A DNA stretch of 64,000 nt from Gavia stellata (lineage: Eukaryota > Chordata > Aves > Gaviiformes > Gaviidae). The notes beneath the pieces were generated by a model. That model had not been told where the DNA came from, ran no database searches, and was given only the letters and a program-made list of their open reading frames with translations. Where the stretch lies: contig NC_082595.1 in NCBI RefSeq assembly GCF_030936135.1, positions 78,526,135 to 78,590,134 on the forward strand, given 5' to 3'. Both the position numbers and the translations under genes were made by a program. Positions 1 to 12,310 of this stretch are shown one piece after another (within the stretch, counting starts at the first letter, position 1; each line of letters begins with the position of its first letter).

Positions 1-471
1 CAAAGATTAGTAACTGCTGTAGCAAAGTTTGCTTTTTTCCACTTACCAGATGGCTAAAGGATTGTGCCCGTTATTATTTTTTTTTTAATATGAATTTTGC
101 AATGGTCTTTTGAGCCTGTGTCAGCTGGAGATGAGATGACGGTGCTGTGCTCTGCACAGGGCAATGGTTTGTTTCTGTTTGGAGGCTGCAGCTAATCAGC
201 TTGGCCTCCCACTTCTGATGAGGCATTTCCCTTCGTGAAGATACCGAATGTGGGCTATCTACAGACTTGCACTGGCAACGGACTGTCTGCCAGACTGGGT
301 TTTTAAAACCAGTCTTAGGAAGCCAGGTCTTTCCTAAGAGGTGTCCTCTTTTCCTCATGGTGGCTGGTCAGAGCTGCCTTATCAATGTGTTATTGCTGAG
401 CCCCACAGTTGTAGGAGCAGGAGCAGAGCAGGAAAATTCTCTATTAGGGCTCAATGTCTTGGAAATTATTT

Positions 472-484
472 CCCCCCCCCCCCC
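472..484. repeat. C13 homopolymer tract
   Basis: Thirteen consecutive C residues follow a T-rich stretch. This is a simple low-complexity tract with no gene context. Confidence 0.95.
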
Positions 485-1097
485 AAGCCACATGCAGTCA
501 TTAGTCTCTGAGAGAGAATCGTATTCCTCGCCTGCGAGGAGGTGGGTGGGGAACCAAGGGATATAAAACTCTGCAGATGGCAGAGGGGTGAACTCATTTC
601 CTTCCTTCTGATCTAGCTGTGTTTTGGGGCTATGCTCAAGGAAATGTAAAGTGATCATTTTAATACACTTCAAAGCCTGCCAAAGGTGCCAGAGCATTGG
701 GAGCTCTTTCCCTTATGAGCATCTGTATAAATAAAAAGTCATACATGAAAGGAAAGGAGAAGCAGGTTCTCAAGACTTTTGAAGAATAGGTTTCTACCCT
801 TGCTGCCACTGCGATGGGCAAAACCAACTTCCTTCTGAATGCCCAGGTGAGAAATTGCAGCTCTCATTGGTGCCAGCGGGCTTTATGGAATGAAACTCTA
901 GAGAGACATTTTTTACACAGCAACAGTAAAACATATCCCCAGTTTGAAATGTCATCCCAACACCAATTTCATTAGGGGCACAGGATGGGAACTTTTGGGA
1001 GTAAGAACTCCTGTTGTTAGGGAGCAGGAGTGGTAGGGGGGTGGTTATTGAAGTGCAACATTGGTTTAGCTGTGAGACCAAAGCAGCACGATGGCTG

Positions 1098-1146
1098 ATG
1101 TGAAACTTTTAAGAACAAGTTAGACAAATATCTGTCAGGCATGACA
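1098..1146 (+). repeat. Possible ancient CR1 3'-tail scrap
   Basis: The text around aagttagacaaatatctgtc resembles the region of old amniote CR1 elements just before the 3' end, where a 'gttagacaaacacctgtcag'-like sequence is common. The match is short and the flanks are not recognisable, so the call is tentative. Confidence 0.35.
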
Positions 1147-4100
1147 AGTGGGCACGGAAGCAATGGAAACAATGATCAACTGAAGTTCCTAGCAGCCCTG
1201 TTTTCTATCATTTCTGGGATGCTCTGTGATACTTTGGTCAAGCATATAGCACACTTTTTAATTGTGACTGTGGCAAATCTAGACATAACCAATAAAACAG
1301 TTAGGATTGTAATATTAGAGCTGTTTCTGTAGCAATTGGCTAGAGCAGGGCTGGGAAGATATTTGTGTAAGGGAAATACGTGATACGCCGGGTGGTCTTC
1401 GCTCATCCTCCAAAAATGCCTTATGTTCCTAATTTGTTGACTACATCTATTAATTATCATATTTATTTGAAACAGTTTTAAAAGCATAAAGCATTATGTC
1501 AATGGAAAAAGCTACTAGAGTTCTGTTGGAATCTTTCCATTTATGCCTCATCTGTAAAAATTACATCAGACCAAGGAAAAGGAAAACGAGCCAAACAGAA
1601 AGACATGCACAACAGGTGAAGAACAAACAGGGCAGCACACTACTGATCCCCTCTATCAATTACAGGGCACACTGCAGTGTGCCCTGAAGGTCTGTCCTCG
1701 CTGATCTTTCACCACAGAGGGGAATGGCACTGTCAAAGGGGAATGCCTTTCCTTTTTATTTCCATGGGACTCCTACCCATCTGCCTTCATTGCTTACATC
1801 TCCAACAGCATAGCAATAAATGGGGCAATGGTATTTCAGGCTGGATCACTGAATGACTGCAAGCGACCTGAACTATTCTGGAGCTCATTTATTACCCCAC
1901 TGTTATCTCTAAGGTGCAATTGATAGAGTGAGTCTCCATGTTACAAGCATGTCTCTGCCTCTGAGCCACTTTCACTAGCAGGCGTGTTCCCATGTTCCCA
2001 TTCATCCTGTGATGGCATTGAGCTGATGAGATGGGATAAAGTGGCATCCTAAGAGAAGACTCACTTCTGGTTGGAAATCAAAAGAAAGAAAGTGATCATG
2101 ACAGACAGCATTGTTTAATTATTTGGAAAAAACTAAGCATCCAAGACCCATAAAAAAGCCGGTAAACCACAGCATTGCTGATCACTCCTTCTTGGAGTTG
2201 TCTCTTCTGGCTGCTTTCTGCGGCCCAGCCCATAAGCATAAATGATAAATTTAGGCTGGTTGTTAGGAGAAGGTTTCTAACAAGCAGAACAATGCGGATG
2301 CAGATGAGATTCCCAACACAAGGACTAAATGGATTGGGGGATGGCAAACGAAGTGGGCTTCCAGACTATTCTTGGACGAGTCCAGTCAGCTAGCGGAAGG
2401 GATTCTCTAATGCAGCTGGCCTCAGGTCAATGATCTGGAGACCCTCCTCTAGGGCTGTGTCTCCAGCATCTTCTTGGTCTTAGCAGGATCACAAGGAGGC
2501 CTCCCATGGCCACAAGCCTCCACGCAGCCCTTCCCAAGCAGACATGGATCGGGCCATCACCTCCTCCCACCCCAGCCGAAGGCAGCAGGAGCTACAGTAG
2601 CTCAACACTCCTGGAAACCTGGCCTTGAAGCCACCTCTGTGACTTTAGCCGCTCTGGAAGCCAGCAGGTGCAATGACTTTCACCCCTTTCTCCTTCAGAA
2701 ATCAATCTGATTATGTCTTCCTTGAAAAGGGACTAACACTTATCTTCATGGGGTCTTCATGATGATTAGTATTAAAAAAAAAAAAAACAGCACTGCATAG
2801 CTGACAAGTATTAGAATAAATGGTGTGAACAGTAGAACAACATGTGCTGGGGAAGAGAAGCATCCAGGAGGATTTTCAAGTTGGCAATTATGCAGCTTAG
2901 CAGAGGATGCTGGTGACAGCACAGTAATCATCTGGTCCTCTTCACAAAAACTAGAAAAAAAACCCACACCATTTCAGCTGGACAAGGGAAAAGGAACAGA
3001 GATACATACTGTTTATACTTTCCAAAACCTTTAACTCTGAAGAGGATAGGCTGAGCAAAATTGCTGAAGATAAAAGAAGGGAAGTGGAGAATTATTACAG
3101 ATGTCTACTGCAAAATGCTAAGGTTTGCATTGCCTTCACCACAGATGGCAAAAAATGAGGAAGACAAAAGCTGTATCTGAAAGAACTTAGAGAAAATAAG
3201 GACAATGGTCATCAAAGCACTGGTTACCCATTGTTATTTGTTCAGAGTCCTTCATATTTGCAGAGTAGCAAGATGAGTTACAGCAGAAAAAAAGAAGTGC
3301 AGTGAAAGAGATAGATAAACAAAGATATACTTTCCAATTATGTTCTAAAAAGAGTTAGAAAATCCACACAATGGAACTGAAAGGAAAGAGAGAGGAGAGA
3401 ATATGAACTGCTGAGAGTACGCCAAAATATTAGTCATCCCTTGAGTCTACCCAGAAAGGTTAGTGTTATTTTTAAGAACACATTCCTTTAAGGAAAAGAA
3501 TAATTTCCTAACAGAGGTAATTTCTGGATGGTCATAAACTCTCTCAAGGGAAGCAGAAGCCCCAACAATGAAGTCAACAAAAGCTAGGCAGAGGAAGAGG
3601 AGGAGGAAATCTGCACAGGAGTCCTCAGGGCAACCCCAAGAATGACCTGCTACTGGAAGTGAAGGGATATGGAAAAGCCTGACAAAGAGCAGCTGCTGAG
3701 TAGGTAGGAAAATGTCTACAAGGAAAGGGAGTAGAAAACAGGTATGTGCTTCCTAGAGACCACCTCAGGTTAGATGGCAGTAGAGAAGGCTGACTCACTC
3801 TTGTTTAGTTTAGGTTTGCTTTATTTGAACTACATGAGATTTTCATGGGGGTGAAGAAGACAGGCCAAAATGTTGCCACCTAGCCTGTGGCCCACAATAC
3901 AGAATTTGTGAATTTTCAGTTTTGAAAAATTTTCAGGGTATCACTAGCAACACTTAATGAACTAAGGGCTGTAACGGAGGCAAAAGAGTCACCCCCTCTG
4001 GTTCCATACCAGACTCCCAGGCCAGCGTTTTATCCAGGCAGCTGGAACCTGACCAGTCAAGTGAAGAAAACATCACTGACTTTGCACGTTGAAAACACCA

Positions 4101-7100
4101 TTTTTTTTTCTGTTTACTAAAAGACTATTTGTTTCATTGCTCTGGAATTGTAAGTGGCAGCATGTTGCCCAGGAGACAAAGGAAAGCATGGTTCGTGAGC
4201 TAGATGGCAGGTCTTATCCATCCCTGAAAGGAAAAAAAGGCTCTGAACGGGGCTCATCAATTTGAATAAGCACTATGCCAGCACCTCATCTAGAAGCCTC
4301 CAAAGTTACAAGTTTCTGAGTACTCCTAAGCCCCTCTGGCATGCCTGGGAGTTAAAGCTGCCCAGCATCTCTGGATGAATCTCTAAATACCATGACAATT
4401 TGATCCATTGTCATCTGGAGAACACACCACTCTTCTCACTGAATGGCAAAGCTTGATCCTTGGCTCGCTGATACCACTTAGTGTGTTAAACAAGTTTTAT
4501 TGCTAGGCATTCTTTAAAATTGGAAAAATATAATAGACTCAGTCATTCGATATGCTATGAGGCAAAGGCACTGTTTTTCAAGGTAAGTGGTGACACTTCA
4601 TATGAGTTCAGGAAGGAAGAAAGAAAACCTTTAATGTTAGTTTATAAATTCAGTTTATCATTTCTAAGTAATGGGTCACTGCTATAATCAATAGACATAG
4701 AGACTTCTGAAACAAAGTAGTTGTCATTCATTGCAAGACTTGCAGGTAAGTTCTTCTAATGTGTTCAAGTTTCTTTTGCTGTCTGCTTTCTCAATAGTTA
4801 ACCTTCTCTCAGTCTGTTTTTCAGTCTATAGACAGCTGAAGGGAGGGACTATTTTACCAGACAGCGTACATAGCGCCAAGCCCATTTTCAGCACATTTTA
4901 AGTATATTCATATTGTAGGAATCGGTGAGAAAATCCACTTTGAGCAAGGAAATACAGTTTGGAACTCCATTGCTTTAACTTAATCCATAGGGTCAGTCCT
5001 AAAATGTGATCCACATGATTCCTAGCACGGATGGAAACATCTTGTTGTGCAGGGACTAACTTGGGTTAGAAGCTTTAATTTAACACTACCTCATTCACGC
5101 TCCTGAGAAGTCAGATCATGACATTATGTGATGTTGATACAACAAGATAATTGAAACCAATTTCTAATGCACAATTCCTTAACAGTCTGAATGGAGCTGC
5201 TTATTGATAGCAATGTATTCATATGCTAATATTAAAGACGTTCTTCATTGTTTTATGAGTTTGGAGCCATGAAACTGGAATTTTAAGAACTGGAAAACAC
5301 ATACTAGGCCAAAACCAGCTGTTTCTCCTTGGGAGGTTTTGGGCTTGGGGGGTTGCTTTTCAGTAGCTGTTTCTTCTGAAGCAGCTATGTCAATATTGCC
5401 TCTCACCAGAATCCAAAGCTTTGTTTTAATTTGAATACCACTTCTTCCAGTCTTCTTATGACTTTGGTGCAAGTCTTGATTTCTTTGAGGATTTTAAGGA
5501 CAAAAATAATTTTGTATTACAAGGTATGGCTTTTGGCTTAATAGTTTTTTACCCAGAGCTCAGAAATTTAAAGAACTCTTTTGGGGAAGAGTTTCTTTAA
5601 TTCTCAATTAGAATTTCTGGTCCGAAGAAAATCAGCCCATAAGAAGATAACAACAGCCGAATATTTAGGTATTTATTTGGAGATGAAGGTTTCATGTGAT
5701 GTAGGTCTTAAAACTCAGCCTTTTACGTAACAGGTATGTTTAGGGCTCCATCATATCAGACATCATCTAGTCCATAACAAGAGAAATAGGCACTACCATA
5801 AGTGGATTCTTCTAGGCAATACTGTGAGAAAAACAGTATCTTTTTCAATATTATCAAAAGTGTTCAGGGAAGTGCAAATACCCGCCCACCCCCTGCCAAG
5901 TTTCTGAAATATCAAAGACTAACTCAGTCTTGAGTTTAAGGTATTTTTGTTAAATTAGGTCAGGAATATCATTTAAGGAAAACTATCACAGCTCAGTGAA
6001 TCTGGAATTTTTTAATCAAATCTGAATCTCAGCTTACTGAAATTTCCAAGCTTCTGCTAGGTGAATTAGACTTCACAATTTTTCTACAATTCCAGCAATA
6101 TTTTATGGTCTTTTCCCTAACTTTATGGTGAATTACAACTTTTACAGAATGAAATCATTGCTATAAAGTGCTGAATGACGACATTGCAAAGATACGTAAT
6201 GCACTCATCATGAAACACTCTCAAAATAGAAATCTCTCAAGAATATCTTGGTTTGAAAATTCACATTCAACATCAAAACTGAAAAGAAGAGAAAACCAGA
6301 AAATTCTGAGAAATTTCTGCAGGTATCCCCTGAAATTATATCAACATGATCAATACTCCTTCTTTTATCCCAATGCACTGGCAATAATAAACCTCAGGCC
6401 AAAACAGCCATATGAGCCATCTCGAACACTTGAAACTGGGCACTCAGGAGGCCCTTCTGCTTGCACCTCCGTTTGGCAGGTAAAACTGAATATGTATGTC
6501 TGGGGATCTGCATCCACCTCTTGCTTATTTTCCTGTTGTTTCAAAATTCAACTCCTGCAAACAAATGCTCAGCTTTTGTAACACCTTCTAATCAACCTCC
6601 AGGCTTGTGAAAAAGTACATAATTATCGTGGCACCAACTGTTTATCAAAAATTCTATCTGATAGTTCCAGATGTTCATACACATCACATACCACATACAG
6701 AGCAGTACATACAGCGTTCTGAAGTACAGCCAGTACATCTTTTTTACCTATACATACAAGAATGTATGTTACCCTTCACTCAGACCCAAATATTTCCCAT
6801 TATAGTTGGCTGGTAAAGATTTTCCCAGTTCTAAAATACTTTGCTTCCTAAGCCCTTGCAATGAGGTCAGTCTCCTGGAGGCATAAAACTGTTGGCTTTA
6901 TTACAGTACTTGGCAGCATGTGTGCCTAAGATGCAGGAGATCTCTGGAGCTAACTCTGAATTGAGCTGCTTTATCATCCCTCCCCAAGCTGCAAAAAGTC
7001 AAGTATTAAACCACTGGAGAAATTGTACAGTTCAGATATTTCCAAATTTCAGGACAGAAACTCAGAAACTTTAATGAAGTTCAGGTTTGATTCAAATTTT

Positions 7101-10100
7101 CCAATGTTATTAAATTTGAAATTCTCCCTCTCTCCTCACCACCCCCATCGTTCTTCTGCACCTCCTCTGTTTCTGAATCACCTTCTACATGGCAAGGCAG
7201 TTCCAGGATACCATGGTCATCCTTTCTATTTATGAAAATGGTATTTGCTGAACAGGAGACAGAGCCAGCAACTTTAGGGTGCTTTTAATTTGTTTCGTTT
7301 CTTGTCTGATTTTTCCACTCACCAGTTCTGCACACAGAGGTGGAGCAGCAGTCATCCAAAAGGGAGAAAAGCTAATCAGGGGAGTGTCACTTCTATTTAA
7401 TTAACTTTTTCTTTTAAAAAGCACAACAACTACATCTGCAGAGCTTTGACATTCAATTACATTAAAAACCTACTGTTTTCCATGGAGAAAAATGAATGCA
7501 ATGATGAAACTTCTCCTATGGGTAACATTTCTTTTTAATTCATTTTAATGATATTTCCAGAATAACTATTTAGTTACATGGAGGAGTAATAAAAACAAAG
7601 GAAGATTTTTTTTTTTAATATTTAAACCAAGAAGCAATCTGTCACCCCCAAATTTGCAATCACTTCAAAAGTTCATAGCTGAACTCAAATCCTGCCATGG
7701 TTCCTCCTCTGATGTTTAAAACTGATCATGGCACCACTAAGGGTCCTACTCAAAGCAATCTTAATGATCTTAATGTGCTTTTAAAGTACCAATCACACAA
7801 AGTGGCATAAGCCCCATTTAATTACACAATTAAAGTAAGTTTACAGTTGTCGATGCTTTGTAGCTTTAATGAGATTCAAAGAGAAGATGAGAGAGGGTCC
7901 AGAGTGTTACCTACACCTGGGGTCTACCAGACACATACTATGAATCAAGATTGATCTACCTGCTGCTTTTTAGCTGTCTCGCTATTTCCTCATGTTCCTT
8001 CATCTATCCGCATCCTTCTGTGTCCTCCCTGTTTCATGTGTTGATAGTGAGTCTTCTGGACTAGGGACCATATTTTTGCTCCATGATTGTACAATGCCTG
8101 GCACAGGTGGATCATGGCAACTGAGAAGGACTCCTTAGCTGTCCCAGCTAACAGTCAGTGACAACCACACGTACACCAAGTCCTGACCTACCTGATCATG
8201 CTGGAGTGACAACCGCTCCTCCACCGCACCTTTTAAAATTGGTTATTGTGTGTGCATGCCTGAAGTTTCACATAGCCCAGGAAAAAGAACCTGAAGTAGC
8301 TGTTTAATGATCTGACTAGAACATTTTTGGTTGACAAGTTTTCAGTTAGGTTACACTCAGCTGAGGCTGGACACCATATTCCATTAGTTTAGCACCTGAA
8401 AGGCTGTCCAGAAGGTTGATCTGAAGTAGAATCTGGTTTCAGAAAATCTGTTTAGGAAATCAGTGCATAATTTACAATCAGTTACAGGAGGTTTTTCAAA
8501 ATGGGAATGTGCTGCTCATAGCAGCTGGGGACTAAACTGCTTCTTGAGCTTTTGAAAATCTTCTCTTTGTTTGCAAAATCTTTTAGTGAATGTATCTGAA
8601 ATACTTTGCTTGATACACTTTATAAAACCAGCTATAAATTCTTTCTATAATTGCATTTAAAAGAAAATCTTGTTTAAAAAGTCTTTGGGTACTGAACTGC
8701 ACATTCTTTCTTTAATTAAGGGATCTAATTTTGTGTCAGGAGTCTACACATGACTTACTGAAATGCTTGTACATCATCCAGATGCTTGAAAGGAAACTCA
8801 GTAAGTTCCTGTGGCTTTGGGTCTCTGTAATAGGACAGTTTGGGCGTAGAATCCAGTGAAAACGGACTGTGGCTGAACGTGCGTTTTCTCTAAACTAGTG
8901 GCATTTCCCAAGTAAGCTAAAAAAGTGGGATTTTCAATCACAAATTTTATGTGAACGTCTTCTGCTTAAGCATCAGCATCCTTCATAAAACATGATGGTA
9001 CATAAGCTTTGTATGCTCTGCTGTAAGTAATAAAAGGAAATAAATTCTAACAGCGTAGTCATTTGATCTTTCTACCTCCTTTATTTTCTCTGCTTAACTT
9101 CATGTATGGAAAGACTTGCACAAAAACTGACTACTCTAATAAAACCAGATAAAAGCCATCACAGCATGCTGAGGAGTAGAACTAGAGTTACACTGGGCTG
9201 TTTGTTGCATCAGGAGAAAGAGGATTAAAAAAAACTTTTTTCACCTGGTTCTCAGACCCTGCCAGGTTCACTCACTAGGCATTACCCAAGTTATGCCGAT
9301 ACTGTATGTGCAGATTTTTTCATTTTGACTATTGGCAATATTTTTTCCAATGAGAACCTACCAGTAAGCTCTTATAATCGTAGTTAGGTCACCAGACAGC
9401 AGTGAGCTCATTTTCAAAGGAGCAGATCACTTACAGCTCCCTGGGACTCTGGGATTTTCAAAAACCAAGAACTGAAACTCATCTCCATTTCTGATTCTGA
9501 AACATTCAACATGAGTACTTGAAGATGGCCTAAAAAATCAAAATATGTGCAGCTGGTGGCTGAGCATTACATCCACACTTTGAGAAGATGCCTCAGCTGA
9601 GACTCATTGGTGGCCTCCAAAGAAAATTCCTCGCCTGGCTCTGTCTGTGCTCTAAGTGCTGCAAGGCGTGCACCAATTTGTGCTAATGTTTAGATTACTG
9701 CTCTCACCAAGAAATAATAATTAAAAAAAAAGTTTATAACACAGCAGTTGATTTTCAAAATGGATGCAATCAATTGCTTCCCAGATGATACAATGGCTCA
9801 AGGGCAGCAATTCTGGTATTTGCTCTGGCCCAGCATTGTGCCTTCTTTCATGGGCATCTGCGTCCCAGAAGAATGGAAATACAGAAAGTATCTATCTAAT
9901 GAGTGTGCATACCTCATCAACACTCATTTGGAGATGTTGAGTTGAACTCCTGCCAGGATATAAGATCTGCATCATTGGGGATTTCACAGATTTGGGAGGA
10001 TTTCAAATTTAAAGTGTTTATATATGCAGCTGCAAGCTGTAGAACAGAAAATAACAAACTGCTGTTCTTCTATTCAAGCCATACACGTGCATATGCAAAA

Positions 10101-12085
10101 CTAGTAACTTGCAGAGGTCAGAAATCTCTCCCTACAGTTATCGTTGCTCCCACGTAATCCTGCAGGTTGGGCTTGTTTGGTTTCTGCTCGACAAGTGTGT
10201 GCTACCAGCCATGTTCTCTGTCATTCTCTCAGTCACTTGAAATGGTGACTAGCAACTCTAGCAAGCAGTATTGCTGAACAACCAGGATAGACTTCCTTCC
10301 GTAAATGGAACAGGATATTTGAAAAGACAGAGAGCAGTGCCAAAGAATTTTTCAAGACCTGAAAGTTTAAAGATGTCGGGACTTCTCTATATCCTTGCTC
10401 ATTCTCTCTCCGAGTTGCCTTTACGGAGGGAGTGAGCATCCTCACAAGGAAAAGAGAAATTCCCTATTTGTTTTATTACCCATGTCATCAGTCTCCATCT
10501 TGCAATTTTGTCGGCCTCCCAAGGAACAAGGGGTTGTTTCTGTTTTGAATAATCAGGCCAACGGTTGTCAGCTGTCATTGCCAACAGCCACGTCCAGCAG
10601 CCAGTGTCTCCTAACTAGATTAATGCCCTACAGTAGTCTGGTGTACAGTTGACCCCTTCAAGGTTCAATCCTCAACACAATCTTACCTGGAGAAGCAGTT
10701 TGTTGATAAATATGAAACAACCACCACTAAAATGCACTTTCCTGCACACCAGTGAATGTATTACATGTGATAGACACTTAGTCACTTAAATAAGGGGGCT
10801 TTTTCCCCCACCACCTCAGTGCCAGGGAACAGCAAGAGCAGGGCTACTCACTACGAAAGTTCATGAGGACTCCTAAGCCTAAGACACCCTAGAAGGGCCC
10901 TGACTCTTGGGGTCTTGTCCAGTCCTGGACTCCTAAGGCCCTTGCACAGGAGCCACAGCACTTAAAATGTAGCAAAATGTAAGTACAGCAAGAAATATGA
11001 TAATAGGAAGCACTGGGACCATGCCAGCCTCATCTATAGATGTACTTTAAACATACTGGGTTTAGACCTGCACTTCCGCCTAACAGCCTGCCTTCAGCAC
11101 ACACTTAATTCAGTGATAAACAGTTCATTTGTTCAACATCTGTTTGGACAAGTAAACATGAGCTCTGGTTTCATGGAAAAGTGTAACAAAAAACCAAAAG
11201 TGTTCTTGTTCTCTTGGTTATCACAGTCTTGCTTTCTGTGAGCGTTATTACGTGCCCAAGGTATATTCAGTATCATTTTTCTGATTTTGTAACCTCTAGC
11301 ATTTTGATTTTATCCTTGGGGAAGAGAATGGTGAAGAAGTAGGAAAGTTCAGCAGAAATATGATATAGAGGACAAAGCTTGGCACAGAATCGTAGCCACT
11401 AATGAAAACACTCCCTGTGTAGCTTGCTCATACTCTGTAAAGCTGAATCTGCACACTGTAATCTAATAACACAGCTGTAACCAGCATGGTCACAAAGACA
11501 TCATTTAAATCTCTTTATAATAATGAGGAGCTAGGCTTTGAAACCTATAAAACCTGTGATATGATTCAGCCTCACCTTAGGAACAGCCTGGGAAAAAGGT
11601 ACCTGGTGTATGTTTATGCAACTCAGATCTGTAGTTAGGTTGCCTGCTCACATTTACTAGGCATACACAACCTCTGAAAGACTCAGAAATTCAGATCACT
11701 GTATCTGATACCCCTTCCTATAAGGATGCCTGATCCTATACTTTCCAATGAGGCATTTTCAAGAGTGACTGTTTCATTCTGCAAATACTGTGAACCCTGT
11801 TATAAATTAGAAGTCTGATGTCCTGGTGGTCCCACTGTGCTTTTAAGAATCAGCATTGACTTATGGAGGGAATAATGGGCTAGATTTTCATTTATACCAC
11901 ATAACACCACTGTAACTCCAGTGAACTGAAAGCAGTATTTCAGCACTTACCTTAGCATCAGCAGAAAGTTACACCTTGCGCATCTCAGTAGGTCTCTTGT
12001 AAAAGCCGTCCAATGCTGTGTCATTGCAGCAGAGCTTGCAGGCATCAGCTCATAACAAAACAGCACTGGACAGGACATCAAGAGA

Positions 12086-12310
12086 TTACTTATTCCATCT
12101 CCACCACCTAGACAGAGTCATACAGACCCCGGTCATTATTAGCAGAAGCTTGTCTAACTTGCTTTTAAAGAGTGTCTTGCTGAAGAAGCAGGCTGTCTCC
12201 CACAACAGCCTATCCCACAGTTTGTTGGTCCTATTAGGAAGGTTCTCCCTGATGTTTAAACTGAAACTTTCTTTCTGCAATTTAATCACCTGCTTCTAGT
12301 CTTACCTCTC
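12086..12310 (-). mobile_element. Ancient CR1 LINE fragment (3' region)
   Basis: Read on the plus strand this is the reverse complement of the CR1 3' coding region. It has the successive landmarks of a line about failing short segments, then 'cctattaggaaggttctccc', then a stretch ending in 'tgcaatttaatcacctgctt', which corresponds to the common old-CR1 block 'gctgcaatttaagcccattgcttct'. It is heavily diverged, truncated at both ends and has no coding capacity. It is an old copy of the kind shared among birds, crocodilians and turtles. Confidence 0.75.

Larger units (their letters stand above)
1..12085. other. Gene-poor 3' flank of CD109
   Basis: I see no supportable gene in this 12 kb. Open frames are short, overlap on both strands, and show no family resemblance or convincing splice structure. 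The base composition is AT-rich with scattered A and T runs. A C13 tract lies at 472-484, an old CR1-like scrap near 1,100, and AT-rich stretches at 7,390-7,620 and 7,740-7,900 that have the look of conserved non-coding DNA. As I recall, in human the 3' side of CD109 is also a long gene-poor interval, which fits. Confidence 0.6.

Noticed and set aside
6168..6581. 137-codon plus-strand open frame
   Set aside because: No family resemblance, no splice or promoter context, and AT-rich neighbourhood; most likely chance.
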